Positions 19,577 to 30,403 of a stretch of 64,000 nucleotides of DNA are shown one piece after another (position 1 is the stretch's first letter; each line of letters starts with the position of its first letter). The notes below the pieces were generated by a model, which searched no databases, was not told the origin of the DNA, and saw only the letters and a list, made by a program, of their open reading frames with translations. The stretch lies in the NCBI GenBank assembly GCA_023101485.1, contig LVZB01000001.1, forward strand, positions 1,811,267 through 1,875,266, given 5' to 3'. Source of the stretch: Pasteurellaceae bacterium Macca (GTDB taxonomy: Bacteria; Pseudomonadota; Gammaproteobacteria; Enterobacterales; Pasteurellaceae). The translations under genes were made by a program, and so were the position numbers.

Positions 19577-21004
19577 TCATAGAGATTGGATTTTCTTAAT
19601 GACATTTGTGGTGGAGCAACCGTTTTCAAAGTTTAAGACTCGCACTTCGCCACCATTTGCCCACACTTCTTGGCTGCCAGCAATCTCCTCAGGCTGATAA
19701 TCTCCCCCTTTTACCAATAAGTCGGGTAAGATTTCGCCAATTAAGCGTTGGGGAGTATCTTCGCTAAAAGGGACAACCCAATCCACCGAGGCTAAACCGG
19801 CTAATACTGCCATTCGAGCATCTAAATCGTTAATGGGGCGCGCTTCGCCTTTTAAGCGTTTTACCGATTCATCGGTATTGACTGCCACAATTAAACGTTC
19901 GCCAAGTTTTCGGGCATTTTCAAGGTAGGAAACATGCCCCGGGTGGAGAATATCAAAACAACCATTGGTCATCACGATTTTTTCTCCCCGCTGTTTGGCT
20001 TGAGCGATAATCGTTTTTAACTCCGCTTCATGAACAATGCCAAAGCCCGTTTCGGTGCGTTGATGAATGGCGGTATCTAGTTCGCTTGGTGTGACCGTTG
20101 AAGTACCGAGCTTACCCACCACAACGCCTGCCGCTGCATTGGCAAGGTAGCAAGCTTCTTCATAGCTCCGACCATCGGCGATTGCGGTCGCAAGCACACT
20201 AATCACCGTATCTCCTGCACCGGTGACATCATAAACCTCTTTGGCTTGGGTCGGCAGGTGATAGGGCTCTTGATTTGGGCGAAGGAGCGTCATGCCCTTT
20301 TCTGAACGGGTAACGAGTAGGGCGGTAAGCTCAAAATCAGCAATCATTTGTAGTCCTTTACGCACGATCTCCTCATCATCACGGCAATGCCCCACGACGG
20401 CTTCAAATTCTGCCATATTTGGGGTGAGTAGTGTTGCGCCACGGTAACGCTCAAAGTCTGTGCCTTTGGGATCGATCAGTACAGGCACCTTCGCTTGACG
20501 AGCGATTTGAATCATCTGTTGTACCGCATCTAATGTGCCTTTGCCATAATCGGAGAGGACTAATGCACCGTATTGCGTGATTTCACTTTGCAATTTAGCC
20601 AATAAGGGTTGGCTATCGACCCCTTGGAAACCCTCCTCAAAATCAAGGCGGAGTAACTGTTGGTGGCGAGAAAGCACCCGTAATTTGGTAATGGTTGGGT
20701 GAGAATCTAAGGCGACACAGTGATTTTGGATCTGATGGGTATTGAGCAATTTATCTAAGGCTCTGCCAGCATCATCTTGTCCGATTAAACCGTGTAATGT
20801 CACGGGCACATTTAGGCTGGCGATATTCATTGCCACGTTAGCCGCACCGCCGGCACGATCTTCATCACCTTGCACTTTCACCACCGGCACAGGCGCTTCG
20901 GGGGAAATGCGGTTCGTTGAGCCAAACCAATAGCGGTCAAGCATAACATCCCCAAGCACAAGAACCTTGGCTTGGTGAAATTGGGAAGAGTATTGCATCA
21001 TCAT
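19577..21004 (-). CDS. hldE: Bifunctional heptose-7-phosphate kinase / heptose-1-phosphate adenylyltransferase
   Basis: Makes ADP-heptose for the lipopolysaccharide inner core. It phosphorylates D-glycero-D-manno-heptose-7-P at C1 and later transfers AMP. The 475-residue protein has an N-terminal ribokinase-like domain (about 1-318) with [10 protein letters not shown] and the catalytic GAGDTV motif. The C-terminal nucleotidyltransferase domain carries [12 protein letters not shown] with the HxGH signature. Both domains look intact. It lies upstream of surA with a 58-bp gap. Confidence 0.96.
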   Translation of the reverse strand: MMMQYSSQFHQAKVLVLGDVMLDRYWFGSTNRISPEAPVPVVKVQGDEDRAGGAANVAMNIASLNVPVTLHGLIGQDDAGRALDKLLNTHQIQNHCVALDSHPTITKLRVLSRHQQLLRLDFEEGFQGVDSQPLLAKLQSEITQYGALVLSDYGKGTLDAVQQMIQIARQAKVPVLIDPKGTDFERYRGATLLTPNMAEFEAVVGHCRDDEEIVRKGLQMIADFELTALLVTRSEKGMTLLRPNQEPYHLPTQAKEVYDVTGAGDTVISVLATAIADGRSYEEACYLANAAAGVVVGKLGTSTVTPSELDTAIHQRTETGFGIVHEAELKTIIAQAKQRGEKIVMTNGCFDILHPGHVSYLENARKLGERLIVAVNTDESVKRLKGEARPINDLDARMAVLAGLASVDWVVPFSEDTPQRLIGEILPDLLVKGGDYQPEEIAGSQEVWANGGEVRVLNFENGCSTTNVIKKIQSL

Positions 21005-21054
21005 AGTGTTTCTTTGTTACTCAATTATCAAGATTAAAGGGGTTTTGCTTGCCT

Positions 21055-21064
21055 ACAAGCGGTC
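21055..21064 (+). repeat. DNA uptake signal sequence (Apl type)
   Basis: Exact ACAAGCGGTC between hldE and der. Confidence 0.8.
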
Positions 21065-21119
21065 GAATTTAAACGATTTTTTGCACTGTTGGCATTGAGT
21101 GGGCAAAAGCCCCGAAAAA

Positions 21120-22640
21120 CTACCGCTTGCTTTTCTTAATAAATTTCATCAAGCGCTTACGTTTGCGTAATTGGCTTGGGGTGAGTTTATTCCGCTTACC
21201 GGCAAAAGGGTTATTCCCTTCTTGGAAAAGCACCCGAATTGGCGAGCCAATGATTTTCAAACTCTTACGGAAATAGTTAGATAAATAACGTTTGTAAGAG
21301 TCGGCAAGGCGATCCATTTGGTTACCATGGATCACAATAATTGGCGGATTATAACCACCCGGGTGGGCGTATTTTAATTTCACTCGGCGACCATTCACCA
21401 ACGGCGGTTGATGCTCTTCCGTTGCCATTTGTAAAATGCGTGTGAGCATCGAGGTGGAGGTTTTCTTCGTTGCACATTGGTAGGCTTCTTGGATCGATTC
21501 AAACAGATTCCCCACGCCACTGCCGTGGAGGGCGGAAATAAAATGCACGCGCGCAAAGTCAATAAAATCTAACCGTCTATCCAGTTCGGATTTCACGTTA
21601 TCTTTGATCTCTTGGGATAAGCCGTCCCATTTATTCACCACAATCACAAGGGATTTCCCTGCATTGAGGATAAAGCCTAACAGGGAGAGATCTTGGTCGG
21701 AAATATTATCCCGCGCGTCAATGGTGAGTAGCACCACGTTGGCATCTTGAATTGCTTGTAGGGTTTTAATCACGGAGAATTTTTCCACCGCTAAATGCAC
21801 CTTACCCCGTTTGCGTACGCCGGCGGTATCAATAAGGGTATATTGTTGGCCGTCACGTTCCATAGGAATGTAAATCGAATCCCGTGTTGTGCCAGGCATA
21901 TCAAATACCACAACCCGATCTTCCCCGAGAATCCGGTTCGTTAGGGTGGATTTTCCCACATTAGGGCGGCCGACAATCGCAATTTTGATATTTTTATCTT
22001 GGGCGTTTTCTGCCTCTTCTTCGGCGAGGGCATCATCTAAAAGGGCGGTATCTTCTTCGTTGTTAAAATCGAAATCGTTATCCCATTCATCTTCTTCGGC
22101 GTGTTCAGATTGGGCTTCATTTTCGCTATTGTCTTGCTCATCGAGGTTCTCTGCCAGTGGTGCAAGCACTTGTTCGATGAGTTGGGTAACACCACGGCCT
22201 TGGGCAGCGGCGATCTGTTCGACTTCACCTAACCCTAAGGAGTAGAATTCCCCACAGTGGGAATCGGCATCAATACCGTCTGTTTTATTCGCCACTACGA
22301 CGGTCGTTTTTTGGCGTTGGCGGAGATATTGTGCAATGCCAACATCCGCCGGTAAAAGACCGGCACGGGCATCGACTAAAAAAAGCACCACATCGGCTTC
22401 TTCAATCGCAAGGAGCGACTGTTCCGCCATTTTTTCTTCTACCCCTTCTTCTGTTCCGTCAATACCACCCGTATCAATGACAATAAAATCGTGGCCGGCA
22501 ATATTGGCATGGCCATATTTACGGTCACGCGTTAAGCCGGGGAAATCCGCCACTAACGCATCACGGGTGCGTGTTAGGCGGTTAAATAACGTGGATTTGC
22601 CCACGTTAGGTCTGCCCACTAGGGCAACAACAGGAGTCAT
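21120..22640 (-). CDS. der: Ribosome biogenesis GTPase Der (EngA)
   Basis: Essential GTPase with two tandem G domains that acts in 50S subunit maturation. GRPNVGKST occurs twice (near residues 8 and 226), each with a DTGG/DTAG switch motif and NKxD (NKTD, NKWD). A C-terminal KH-like domain binds RNA. The 506-aa length is normal. The linker between the G domains (about 165-215) is strikingly acidic. The Der regulator YihI is also encoded in this window, at 39463. Confidence 0.96.
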   Translation of the reverse strand: MTPVVALVGRPNVGKSTLFNRLTRTRDALVADFPGLTRDRKYGHANIAGHDFIVIDTGGIDGTEEGVEEKMAEQSLLAIEEADVVLFLVDARAGLLPADVGIAQYLRQRQKTTVVVANKTDGIDADSHCGEFYSLGLGEVEQIAAAQGRGVTQLIEQVLAPLAENLDEQDNSENEAQSEHAEEDEWDNDFDFNNEEDTALLDDALAEEEAENAQDKNIKIAIVGRPNVGKSTLTNRILGEDRVVVFDMPGTTRDSIYIPMERDGQQYTLIDTAGVRKRGKVHLAVEKFSVIKTLQAIQDANVVLLTIDARDNISDQDLSLLGFILNAGKSLVIVVNKWDGLSQEIKDNVKSELDRRLDFIDFARVHFISALHGSGVGNLFESIQEAYQCATKKTSTSMLTRILQMATEEHQPPLVNGRRVKLKYAHPGGYNPPIIVIHGNQMDRLADSYKRYLSNYFRKSLKIIGSPIRVLFQEGNNPFAGKRNKLTPSQLRKRKRLMKFIKKSKR

Positions 22641-22728
22641 ATTAAACCTCTTTACTCTTCGGATTTTGCATCAATACGCAAAATGGGGGCGATTATAGCC
22701 TAAATTCGCCACTTCTCACACGCTAAAC

Positions 22729-24276
22729 TTATTTTTTCAACGGTGGAAGTGGAATCGCCGGATCGTCCGGTGCGTCAATTTTTTCGATCTGCTGTGTTAA
22801 GCCGTAATCATCGGGGTCAGCTTGGAAGCTAAACAGGTCAAGTTGTGGGTTGAGGCGAGGGTTTTGAATACCCACCCAATTTGCCAAGGCGTTGGTAAAA
22901 TTCAACCCCGATTTAAAGGCATGATATTCGTGGCGTTGGTTATCATCACTGCTAATCTTAAATAACGGTACATCAAAATGGCGTTTGCTTTTGCCACTGC
23001 TGTTATGAATCACAATATTTTCTTCACTGATTTGATGAGCTAAACCGTGATCGGCAAAATAGACGAGAGAAAAACGCCGTCCTTGGTTTTGTTCATTGTT
23101 TTTCAGGGTTTGATACACCTGTTCAAGCAATTTATCGGTTTTCTTAATCGAGGAGACATAGCAATTCACATTGTGATATTTCTTCGGTAAGTCATTTTCG
23201 GCAAAGATTGTCGGGAAATCGGTTAAGCGGTCGCAAGTCACCGGGTGAGAGCCATAAAGGTGTAGCACAATAAAGCGTTTGCCTTTGGTCGGGCGACTGA
23301 TCAGCTGTTCAAATTGAGGGAGGAGTTTGAAATCGCTGATATTTTGATTTAACGAATCGCCTGCTTTGAGAAAAATCTTTTCATCGCTTTTATTGGCAAT
23401 GGAGGAAATGGGTGTGTCATAAGTGCCGAGGTAGCCTTGATTGGAGATCCAATAAGTCGGTATGCCGGCGGATTTAATTAAATCAATGAGGGTTAAATGG
23501 TAGTTCCCTTCCCATTTTTCGGCATCGGGGTGGGTTAGCATCAATTTTAGCGAGGCAATGGTGTTTGTGCCGCCGGCGGTTAAGCCGTCAATTAACGTTC
23601 CTTTGGCGGAAGACATAAAGGGCGTATTCTCCACCGGGTAGCCATAGGCATGGTGGTAATCTTTGCGGGCACTTTCGCCGATCACAAGAACATAGTCATC
23701 ATAACGTGATTGCGGGCTGAGGGTGGAATTTCCCCATTCAGAGGCAATCGTGAGAGAGTTGAGTTTATCCAATTCCCTTTTCACTTGCATGGTAGCGGTA
23801 TAACTCTCTTGCAAAAATTGAAAAGGGGGGGTACAGATGAAGATAAACAGTGCCGAAGCCCCGAGAAAATAGGGGTGTTGGAAGGCAACAAGCGGTCGTT
23901 TTTTACTGAAAATTTGCAAGGCAAAAAGCCCCACGAAAATCCCCACACCAGCCATAGAGTGCCAGAACGGAATTTGTTGAAAAAATTCTTTCCCCTCGTT
24001 GAGATCTGTGGCAAACACCGATGCCGCATACTGATAAGACGGTGGTCCGAAGGTTAGCCCAATGGGGGCATAAAGGGCGTAGAGGGAAACAAGGGGGAGC
24101 AATAATCCCCAAAACAGCAATTTGCTTTGGTTTAGCCAAATTAGTACTAATGCCAATAAGCCGACATTTTGCACCGTGGGATGGGGAAAAAAGCCCGAGC
24201 CAAGTAGCATCAAATAGCTCATCAAGAGGGCAAAAAGGAGCAGAGCAAGCGGTCGAAAAAAAGAAACATTTTGCAT
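22729..24276 (-). CDS. Phosphoethanolamine transferase-like membrane protein (sulfatase fold)
   Basis: Inner-membrane enzyme of the EptA/YejM-type alkaline phosphatase superfamily. It likely transfers phosphoethanolamine to lipopolysaccharide on the periplasmic face. The 515 residues comprise about five N-terminal membrane helices (1-150) and a soluble sulfatase domain. Metal or nucleophile motifs seen are VIGESARKDYHHAYGYP (near 198), GGTNTIASLKLMLT, and FADHG near the end. Which LPS sugar or lipid A position is modified cannot be decided from sequence. Its 5' end contains an uptake signal. It is divergent from pyrH. Confidence 0.8.
   Translation of the reverse strand: MQNVSFFRPLALLLFALLMSYLMLLGSGFFPHPTVQNVGLLALVLIWLNQSKLLFWGLLLPLVSLYALYAPIGLTFGPPSYQYAASVFATDLNEGKEFFQQIPFWHSMAGVGIFVGLFALQIFSKKRPLVAFQHPYFLGASALFIFICTPPFQFLQESYTATMQVKRELDKLNSLTIASEWGNSTLSPQSRYDDYVLVIGESARKDYHHAYGYPVENTPFMSSAKGTLIDGLTAGGTNTIASLKLMLTHPDAEKWEGNYHLTLIDLIKSAGIPTYWISNQGYLGTYDTPISSIANKSDEKIFLKAGDSLNQNISDFKLLPQFEQLISRPTKGKRFIVLHLYGSHPVTCDRLTDFPTIFAENDLPKKYHNVNCYVSSIKKTDKLLEQVYQTLKNNEQNQGRRFSLVYFADHGLAHQISEENIVIHNSSGKSKRHFDVPLFKISSDDNQRHEYHAFKSGLNFTNALANWVGIQNPRLNPQLDLFSFQADPDDYGLTQQIEKIDAPDDPAIPLPPLKK
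23888..23897 (+). repeat. DNA uptake signal sequence inside the phosphoethanolamine transferase gene
   Basis: Exact ACAAGCGGTC followed by a T-run and AATTTGCAA, the extended form of the Apl-type signal, here within coding sequence for a membrane segment. Confidence 0.75.
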
Positions 24277-24363
24277 AGACGTAGTGACTCAATTCAAAAA
24301 TGATAGACAAAATTGTACAAAGATTTACGCAAGAATACCATTTCCGCAGTGATTTTATTCCGC

Positions 24364-24369
24364 TATAAT
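24364..24369 (+). promoter_or_regulatory. Probable -10 element of the pyrH promoter
   Basis: TATAAT about 50 bp before the pyrH ATG, with a weak -35 (TTTCCG, 24341-24346) at 17-bp spacing. Confidence 0.5.
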
Positions 24370-24418
24370 ACGCCGATTTTTTTACCCGTTATTTACACCC
24401 GTTCAGAGAGAGGTCAAC

Positions 24419-25132
24419 ATGGACAAACCAATTTATAAACGCATTTTATTAAAGCTCAGTGGCGAAGCATTACAAGGCGATGAAGGGTTCGGGATTGATC
24501 CTTCGATTCTTGACAGAATGGCATTAGAAATCAAAGAGTTGCTTGCAATGGGCGTGGAAGTTGGCGTCGTGCTAGGTGGCGGTAACTTATTCCGTGGTGC
24601 AAAATTAGCCAAAGCAGGGATGAACCGTGTTGTGGGCGACCATATGGGAATGCTGGCTACGGTAATGAATGGCTTAGCGATGCGTGATGCCCTACACCGT
24701 GCCGATGTGAATGCTAAATTGATGTCTGCATTCCAATTAAACGGTATTTGTGACACTTACAACTGGTCTGAAGCGATTAAAATGTTACGGGAAAAACGCG
24801 TCGTGATTTTCTCCGCCGGTACGGGTAGCCCATTTTTTACCACCGATTCAGCAGCCTGTTTGCGTGGTATCGAAATTGAAGCCGATGTGGTGTTAAAAGC
24901 CACCAAAGTTGATGGTGTGTATGATAAAGATCCGGCAAAAAATGCCGATGCGGTGCTTTACCACCATTTAAGCTATGCCGAAGTAATTGATAAAGAGTTA
25001 CAGGTTATGGATTTAGCCGCCTTTACCCTTGCCCGTGACCACGGTATGCCAATTCGTGTGTTCAATATGGGCAAAGCCGGTGCGTTACACCAAGTCGTTA
25101 CTGGTACAGAAGAAGGCACAACAATTAGCTAA
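24419..25132 (+). CDS. pyrH: UMP kinase
   Basis: Phosphorylates UMP to UDP, the bacteria-specific hexameric uridylate kinase of pyrimidine synthesis. The 237-aa protein has the KLSGEALQG start, the glycine-rich [11 protein letters not shown], and the acceptor region [13 protein letters not shown] of the amino-acid kinase fold. Length is normal. An AGAGAGG ribosome site precedes the ATG. It stands alone, between the divergent phosphoethanolamine transferase and tyrR. Confidence 0.96.
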   Translation: MDKPIYKRILLKLSGEALQGDEGFGIDPSILDRMALEIKELLAMGVEVGVVLGGGNLFRGAKLAKAGMNRVVGDHMGMLATVMNGLAMRDALHRADVNAKLMSAFQLNGICDTYNWSEAIKMLREKRVVIFSAGTGSPFFTTDSAACLRGIEIEADVVLKATKVDGVYDKDPAKNADAVLYHHLSYAEVIDKELQVMDLAAFTLARDHGMPIRVFNMGKAGALHQVVTGTEEGTTIS

Positions 25133-25158
25133 TTTGAGTTAATTTCCTACCTTTTATT

Positions 25159-25188
25159 TTGGGCGAGCGATCTGTTCGCCCAATTCAT
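25159..25188 (+). terminator. Possible terminator after pyrH
   Basis: TTGGGCGA (25159-25166) pairs with TCGCCCAA (25176-25183), followed by a short TTCATTT. The T-tract is poor. Confidence 0.5.
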
Positions 25189-25273
25189 TTCCCCCGCCTC
25201 ATTTTGTAAAGATGTAAACAAAAGTTTCCAAATATCGCTTTTGGGCGTAGAATAGTCCCCAATTTTTCGCATT

Positions 25274-25283
25274 ACAAGCGGTC
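25274..25283 (+). repeat. DNA uptake signal sequence (Apl type)
   Basis: Exact ACAAGCGGTC about 30 bp before tyrR, followed by a T-rich stretch and AATTTGCAA, the extended signal form. Confidence 0.8.
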
Positions 25284-25315
25284 GTTTTTGACTAACAATT
25301 TGCAAGGAGTGGCGT

Positions 25316-26925
25316 GTGAGAGTCGCAATTGAATGTATTGAACGGGTTGGTGTCGCACAGGATATTCTGAGTTTATTGGCTGAACAGGGCATTAACCTTG
25401 AAGGCATTGAGTTAGAAAAGCAAAGCAATGACAAAGGTTTAGTCTATTTGCGTACGGAAGAGATTGACGATGCCCAACAAACGCTTCTGCTGAAAAAACT
25501 GAAAAAAATCGCGAGCGTGATTCAGGTTTCCCTCCTTCATCATTTACCCCAAGAGCGTAAAAATTTAGAACTTAACGCCTTGTTAGAAGCGCTACCGAAT
25601 CCGGTGTTATCCCTTGATTTACAAGGTAATATTGTGTTTGCTAACTCACAGGCAAGCAAATGGCTGTTACCGGCTTATATCCGCACGTTACCAAAGAAAA
25701 AGCAGGAGCAAGTCAGCCATATTCACGGCGTGGCGTTAAATCATATTTTAGTCAATTTAAACCGCACCAAGTGGTATCAAAGCTACTTACAACAAGGCTT
25801 AACCGCCCAAGAACGCACCTTACAACCTATTTCTCACCCCATTCAATTTAATGAGCAAGTGTGGCGAATGGATTTACTTCCCATTGAATTATGGGAATCG
25901 GCACAAAATCACCCCCTCGGCTATGTCGTTACGCTCCAATCTCAACAGGCAATGCAACTTGATTTACGCCAATTTATGGCCCATCAAAATAGCGATTTTG
26001 ACAGCATTATCGGCAAAAGCCCGAAAATGCGGAGTGTGATTGAGCAGGGGAAAAAATTCGCTACCTTAAATGCCCCGTTATTGATTCAAGGGGAAACCGG
26101 CACGGGGAAAGATCTCTTTGCCAAAGCCTGCCACGAGTTTAGCTTCCGCCGAGAGGAGAAATTTCTCCCAGTGAATTGCGCTGGGCTTCCCCCGAAGAAG
26201 CGGAAAGTGAGATGTTCGGGCATCGTGGTAATGGGCAAGTCAGCAAAGGCTTTTTTGAATATGCCAATGGTGGCACGGTATTGCTGGATTCCGTTTCCGA
26301 ACTTTCCTTAGAAATGCAGGCAAAACTACTCCGTTTTCTCAATGACGGCTCTTTCCGCCGAGTGGGGGAGGATCAGGAGATCCACGTTGATGTTCGCGTG
26401 ATCTGCACCTCCCAAAAGCCCCTTGATCTGTTAGTTAAAGAGGGCAAATTACGGGAAGATCTCTACTACCGTTTAAATGTTCTTTCGCTTACCTTGCCCC
26501 CATTGCGTGAGCGACAAGGCGATCTGCCATTGCTGACGGACTATTTTATCCAGCAGATCAGCCAAGAGTTAGGCATTCGCAAACCCCGCTATGATGAGCG
26601 ATTGATTAAAGCCTTACAGGGGTATCATTGGTCGGGGAATTTGCGTGAGCTGTATAACTGCTTATATCGTGCTTGTACCTTGGCAAATGAGCAGTTACAA
26701 GTCGCGGATCTCAATTTGCCCGATGAATTACCTAGCGAGTTGGCTTTAACGCATTTAGGTGAAGTGGAGCAAGGCTCCCTTGAAGAGTTGGTCAATCGCT
26801 TTGAAGCCTCGCTACTACGCAAGTTTTATGCCGAATTTCCAAGTACCCGAAAACTCGCCCAACGCCTTGGCATTTCTCACACCGCAGTGGCGAATAAATT
26901 ACGCGTTTATGGGATTAGCAAATGA
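25316..26925 (+). pseudogene. tyrR: Aromatic amino acid regulator TyrR, interrupted by a one-base frameshift
   Basis: TyrR controls aromatic amino acid synthesis and transport genes. Frame one (25316-26311, GTG start) carries an N-terminal ACT domain (MRVAIECIERVGV), a PAS-like domain and Walker A (GETGTGKD). Frame two (to 26925) carries the rest of the AAA+ domain (GGTVLLDSVSELS, LPPLRERQGD) and a C-terminal helix-turn-helix (LGISHTAVANKL). The frame changes at the C5 run 26189-26193. One more C would restore NCAGLPPEEAESEMFGH and a 536-aa protein. The stop overlaps the sapA start (ATGA). This is either a real null allele or a homopolymer sequencing error. Confidence 0.88.
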
Positions 26926-28565
26926 TAAAAGTGCCATTACAAGCGGTCGTTTTTTTTGGTTTTTTTGCACTGGGGCTTCTGCCTTGGGGGCATGCCGCCC
27001 CAAGGATTCCAATTGAGTTGAAAAAAGATAGCCTCGTCTATTGCACTAATATTGCGAGCTTTTCGTTTAATCCACAAAAGGCGGATGCTAGTTCGCAAAT
27101 GAATGTGATTACCGAGCAAATTTATGACAAGCTGATTGAATTTGACCCTGTGACTAACCGTTTAAAACCGGCGTTGGCAGAACGTTTTGAGGTGAGTGAA
27201 GATGGGCTGACAATTACCCTCCATCTACGCAAAAATGTGGCATTTCATCAAACGAGTTGGTTCACACCGACACGCCCTTTTAATGCCGAAGATGTACTTT
27301 TTTCGTTACACCGTGTGATGGGGGATATGCGCGATCTTAGCCTTGAAAAAGGGCAGAGTGATCGCCTTCCTCAACTTGCAAATGGGCATTTTCCCTATTT
27401 TGAAAGTATTGATTTTAAAGGCAAAATTGCCCGTTTAAGGGCAGTGAATGCACACCAAGTGCAAATTGAGCTGACTCGCCCAAACCGTGAGATTCTATCC
27501 TATTTAGCCAGCCAATATTCTGTGATGCTCTCCAAAGAGTACGCCTTACAACTCAATGCAGATGATAATCTCCGCCAATTAGATGTATTACCTGTGGGAA
27601 CAGGGGCTTATCAGCTTGAACAGGTGGTGCGAAACGGCTTTGTGCGTTTAACGGCGAATCCGCATTATTGGGGAAAATCAGCGAAGATTAAGCAGGTGAT
27701 TGTTGATTTCTCCACCTCTGGTACAGGGCGTATGGCAAAATTTCTGAATGGTGAGTGCGATGTTTCTGCCTTTCCTGAACCAAGCCAGCTGACGATGCTT
27801 CCGCCACAGCAAGGCTATATTGCAGAAAATAAAGGGGCGAACTTGGCTTATTTAGCGTTTAATATGCAACGTCAAGCGGTGCAAAGCGTTGAGTTTCGGC
27901 AAAAAATTGCCCAAGGGATTAACCGCCCTCGTATGGCGAGCCTTTTTTTCTACGGGGTGGCGAATGTGGCGGAGAATGTTCTGCCCCAAGCGTTGTTTCA
28001 TCAACCTAACCCCGTAGGCTACCCTTATCGCCCCACCGTTGTCACTCAATCACCACCGCTAAATTTATGGGTGATTGATGAACGGCGGATTTACAACGCC
28101 CACCCGTTGAAAATGGCGGAGTATGTGAGAAGTGAATTAGCACGCATTGGCATTGAGGTCGTGGTTCGTCAAGTCAGCCGAGCGACCTTGATTGAACAGC
28201 TTGCCAAAGGGGAAGCCGATTACGATTTAATTTTAAGTGGTTGGCTTGGAAATAATTTTGACGCTGAGAGTTTTCTCACCCCTCTGCTGAGTTGCCAATC
28301 TCAACAGTCGGTCACAAACCTTGCCCACTGGTGTGATGCGGAGTTTGAAAATTTGCTCCGTCTTGCTCGGGAACAAGAAAATGATGCTGAAAAACAGGTG
28401 CTCTATCAGCAAATTCAAGCCCGATTAGCCCAGCAAATGCCGTTACTTCCCCTTGTCAATGTGAATCGCTTATTAGTGGCAAATCATCAGGTTGAAGGGG
28501 TAACGATAAGCCCCTTCGGGCAAGTCAAATTGGCGGACTTTCGCTTGAAAACGCAGGAGAAGTAA
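26922..28565 (+). CDS. sapA: Antimicrobial peptide/peptide ABC transporter substrate-binding protein
   Basis: Periplasmic binding protein of the Sap system, which in Haemophilus binds antimicrobial peptides and heme and contributes to resistance. The 547-aa product has a signal peptide (about 1-25, ending PWGHA). The SBP_bac_5 fold follows (YCTNIASFSFNPQKADASS, then FEVSEDGLTITLHLRKNV). The start codon overlaps the tyrR stop, so translation may be coupled. An uptake signal lies within the codons for the signal peptide. It is followed closely by sapB, sapC and sapD. Confidence 0.92.
   Translation: MIKVPLQAVVFFGFFALGLLPWGHAAPRIPIELKKDSLVYCTNIASFSFNPQKADASSQMNVITEQIYDKLIEFDPVTNRLKPALAERFEVSEDGLTITLHLRKNVAFHQTSWFTPTRPFNAEDVLFSLHRVMGDMRDLSLEKGQSDRLPQLANGHFPYFESIDFKGKIARLRAVNAHQVQIELTRPNREILSYLASQYSVMLSKEYALQLNADDNLRQLDVLPVGTGAYQLEQVVRNGFVRLTANPHYWGKSAKIKQVIVDFSTSGTGRMAKFLNGECDVSAFPEPSQLTMLPPQQGYIAENKGANLAYLAFNMQRQAVQSVEFRQKIAQGINRPRMASLFFYGVANVAENVLPQALFHQPNPVGYPYRPTVVTQSPPLNLWVIDERRIYNAHPLKMAEYVRSELARIGIEVVVRQVSRATLIEQLAKGEADYDLILSGWLGNNFDAESFLTPLLSCQSQQSVTNLAHWCDAEFENLLRLAREQENDAEKQVLYQQIQARLAQQMPLLPLVNVNRLLVANHQVEGVTISPFGQVKLADFRLKTQEK
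26939..26948 (+). repeat. DNA uptake signal sequence within sapA signal-peptide codons
   Basis: Exact ACAAGCGGTC followed by a T8 run. It encodes part of LQAVVFFGFF in the hydrophobic core of the SapA signal peptide. Confidence 0.75.
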
Positions 28566-28567
28566 CG

Positions 28568-29518
28568 ATGTGGTTAGCCTTTATTCGTAAGCTTTTTTTA
28601 ACCTTCATCGCTTTTGTGATTCTCGCTTTTATTAGCTACAACATTTTGTTGCGAGATCCGATGAATAATTTACCCCTTTCGGCATTTGGGCATTACTTAA
28701 TGCAGTTACTACAAGGCGATCTCGGTATTCCCTACACCACCGGCGAGCCCCTTGCGTGGCAGATTTTTAGTGTGTTTCCAGCTACGATCTCCCTCTGTTT
28801 AGCGGCGTCGGTGATCTCCCTTCTCCTTGGGATTCCTTTGGGCTTTTTAGCCGCGGTAGAACGGGAGAGCTTATTGGGTAAGCTATTGATTTCATTAAGT
28901 TCATTAAGTTTAGCGATTCCAGTTTTCTGGTTAGCCATTATTCTGCTTGCTTATGCATCACAAAATCAGTGGCAGATTGCAGCAGTGGGGGAGTTACACC
29001 CTATCTATGCGGTGAAGCAGATTACCGGCGTGCAGTTGGTGGATATTTTCCTCTCCGATTCCCCTTACAAATTGAAGATGATGCAAAGTGCCTTACAACA
29101 TTTAGCCTTGCCAACGCTGATTCTGGCTATTCCGGCGATTTTGGAGATGATGCGAATTACCCAACAGCGGGCAAGTTATGTACTAAAACAGAACTATGTC
29201 AAAATTGCCCGCACAAGGGGCTGGTCGCCGATGAAGATTTGGCGAGTGCATGTTTTGCGTAATACCTTGCCATCATTGATTCCAATGATTGCCCACAATA
29301 TCACCCTGATTTTTGCCTTTGGGATGTTGATTGAAAATGTGGTGAGTTGGGGAGGCATCGGACGTTGGATGATCAACGCCCTTAGCGAGCAAGACTATTC
29401 CGCCATTTCCGCCGGCGTGATGGTCATTGGGCTTTTTGTTATCGCCCTTGATCTGCTTTCTAGCCTATTAACCACCTTGCTCGACCCGCATCAAAAAAAG
29501 GATTGGTATGTTAAATAA
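28568..29518 (+). CDS. sapB: Peptide ABC transporter permease SapB
   Basis: Inner-membrane permease of the Sap importer, partner of SapC. The 316 residues include about six membrane segments. The cytoplasmic coupling motif typical of DppB/OppB-like permeases reads KIARTRGWSPMKIWRVHVLRN. Only 2 bp separate it from the sapA stop, and it overlaps sapC by 11 bp, consistent with one mRNA. Confidence 0.92.
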   Translation: MWLAFIRKLFLTFIAFVILAFISYNILLRDPMNNLPLSAFGHYLMQLLQGDLGIPYTTGEPLAWQIFSVFPATISLCLAASVISLLLGIPLGFLAAVERESLLGKLLISLSSLSLAIPVFWLAIILLAYASQNQWQIAAVGELHPIYAVKQITGVQLVDIFLSDSPYKLKMMQSALQHLALPTLILAIPAILEMMRITQQRASYVLKQNYVKIARTRGWSPMKIWRVHVLRNTLPSLIPMIAHNITLIFAFGMLIENVVSWGGIGRWMINALSEQDYSAISAGVMVIGLFVIALDLLSSLLTTLLDPHQKKDWYVK

Positions 29519-30395
29519 AGAGCCTGAACAGTTTCGAGAGTCGGACTATTTCCGCCAGTTTTGGCGACACCTACGGCAAGATACCCTGGCGTTAATTAGC
29601 GTAAATCTCTTTATTGGATTACTCTGCTTAGTGCTGTTGGGTTATTTACTCGCCCCTTACCCTGCCGATGAACAGTTCATCGGTTTAGAACTGCTTCCCC
29701 CTTCGTGGAATGATAGCGGTCATATTAGCCATTTTTTTGGCACGGATGATTTAGGGCGAGATATTTTTAGCCGAATTCTCTACGGGTTTTACTATACCGC
29801 CGGTTCGGCATTATTGATTACCCTTGCCGTGGGGCTAATTGGTGGGGTTATCGGCGTGCTTGCCGGCACGAAGAAGGGCAGTTCGCTTTTTGTGTTGAGC
29901 CACCTTTTCGATACCTTCTTATTTACCCCGATTTTGCTGATCGCCATTATTATCGCCACCTTAATGGAAGCGAGTTTAATGAATGCGATGTTGGCGATTT
30001 TTCTTGCAATGTTGCCCCACTATATCCACAAAATTTACCAAGCAACACAACGGGAATTAAAACGGGAATATGTTGTTACCTTGCGTTTAGAAGGGGCAAA
30101 ACGAGGGGATCTCATTCGCGAAGTGATTCTGCCAAATTTAACCACCATTGCGGTGAAAGAGCTGGCGCATATTTTTGTCATCGCCGTGTTAGACATTAGT
30201 GCGTTGAGTTTTATCTCCCTCGGGGCAAAAAGTGCCACGCCTGAATGGGGAACAATGATCCGCGATTCAATGGAGCTGATTTATATCGCCCCGTGGGCGG
30301 TGATCTTGCCGGGGATGGCGATTATTTTTACCATTTTTATTATCACTTTATTGGGCAACAGCGTGGTACGGGTGCTTGAAAATTATCGTCATTAG
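29508..30395 (+). CDS. sapC: Peptide ABC transporter permease SapC
   Basis: Second inner-membrane permease of the Sap importer. The 295-aa product has an OppC-like N-terminal domain and [13 protein letters not shown], characteristic of the DppC/OppC/SapC group. The coupling segment is [19 protein letters not shown]. About six membrane helices are seen. It overlaps sapB and is 8 bp from sapD. Confidence 0.92.
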   Translation: MLNKEPEQFRESDYFRQFWRHLRQDTLALISVNLFIGLLCLVLLGYLLAPYPADEQFIGLELLPPSWNDSGHISHFFGTDDLGRDIFSRILYGFYYTAGSALLITLAVGLIGGVIGVLAGTKKGSSLFVLSHLFDTFLFTPILLIAIIIATLMEASLMNAMLAIFLAMLPHYIHKIYQATQRELKREYVVTLRLEGAKRGDLIREVILPNLTTIAVKELAHIFVIAVLDISALSFISLGAKSATPEWGTMIRDSMELIYIAPWAVILPGMAIIFTIFIITLLGNSVVRVLENYRH

Positions 30396-30403
30396 GGGGA
30401 TGT

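Noticed and set aside
26189..26193. Phase variation of tyrR by a homopolymer
   Set aside because: A run of five or six C is too short for typical slipped-strand switching; a fixed mutation or sequencing error is more likely.
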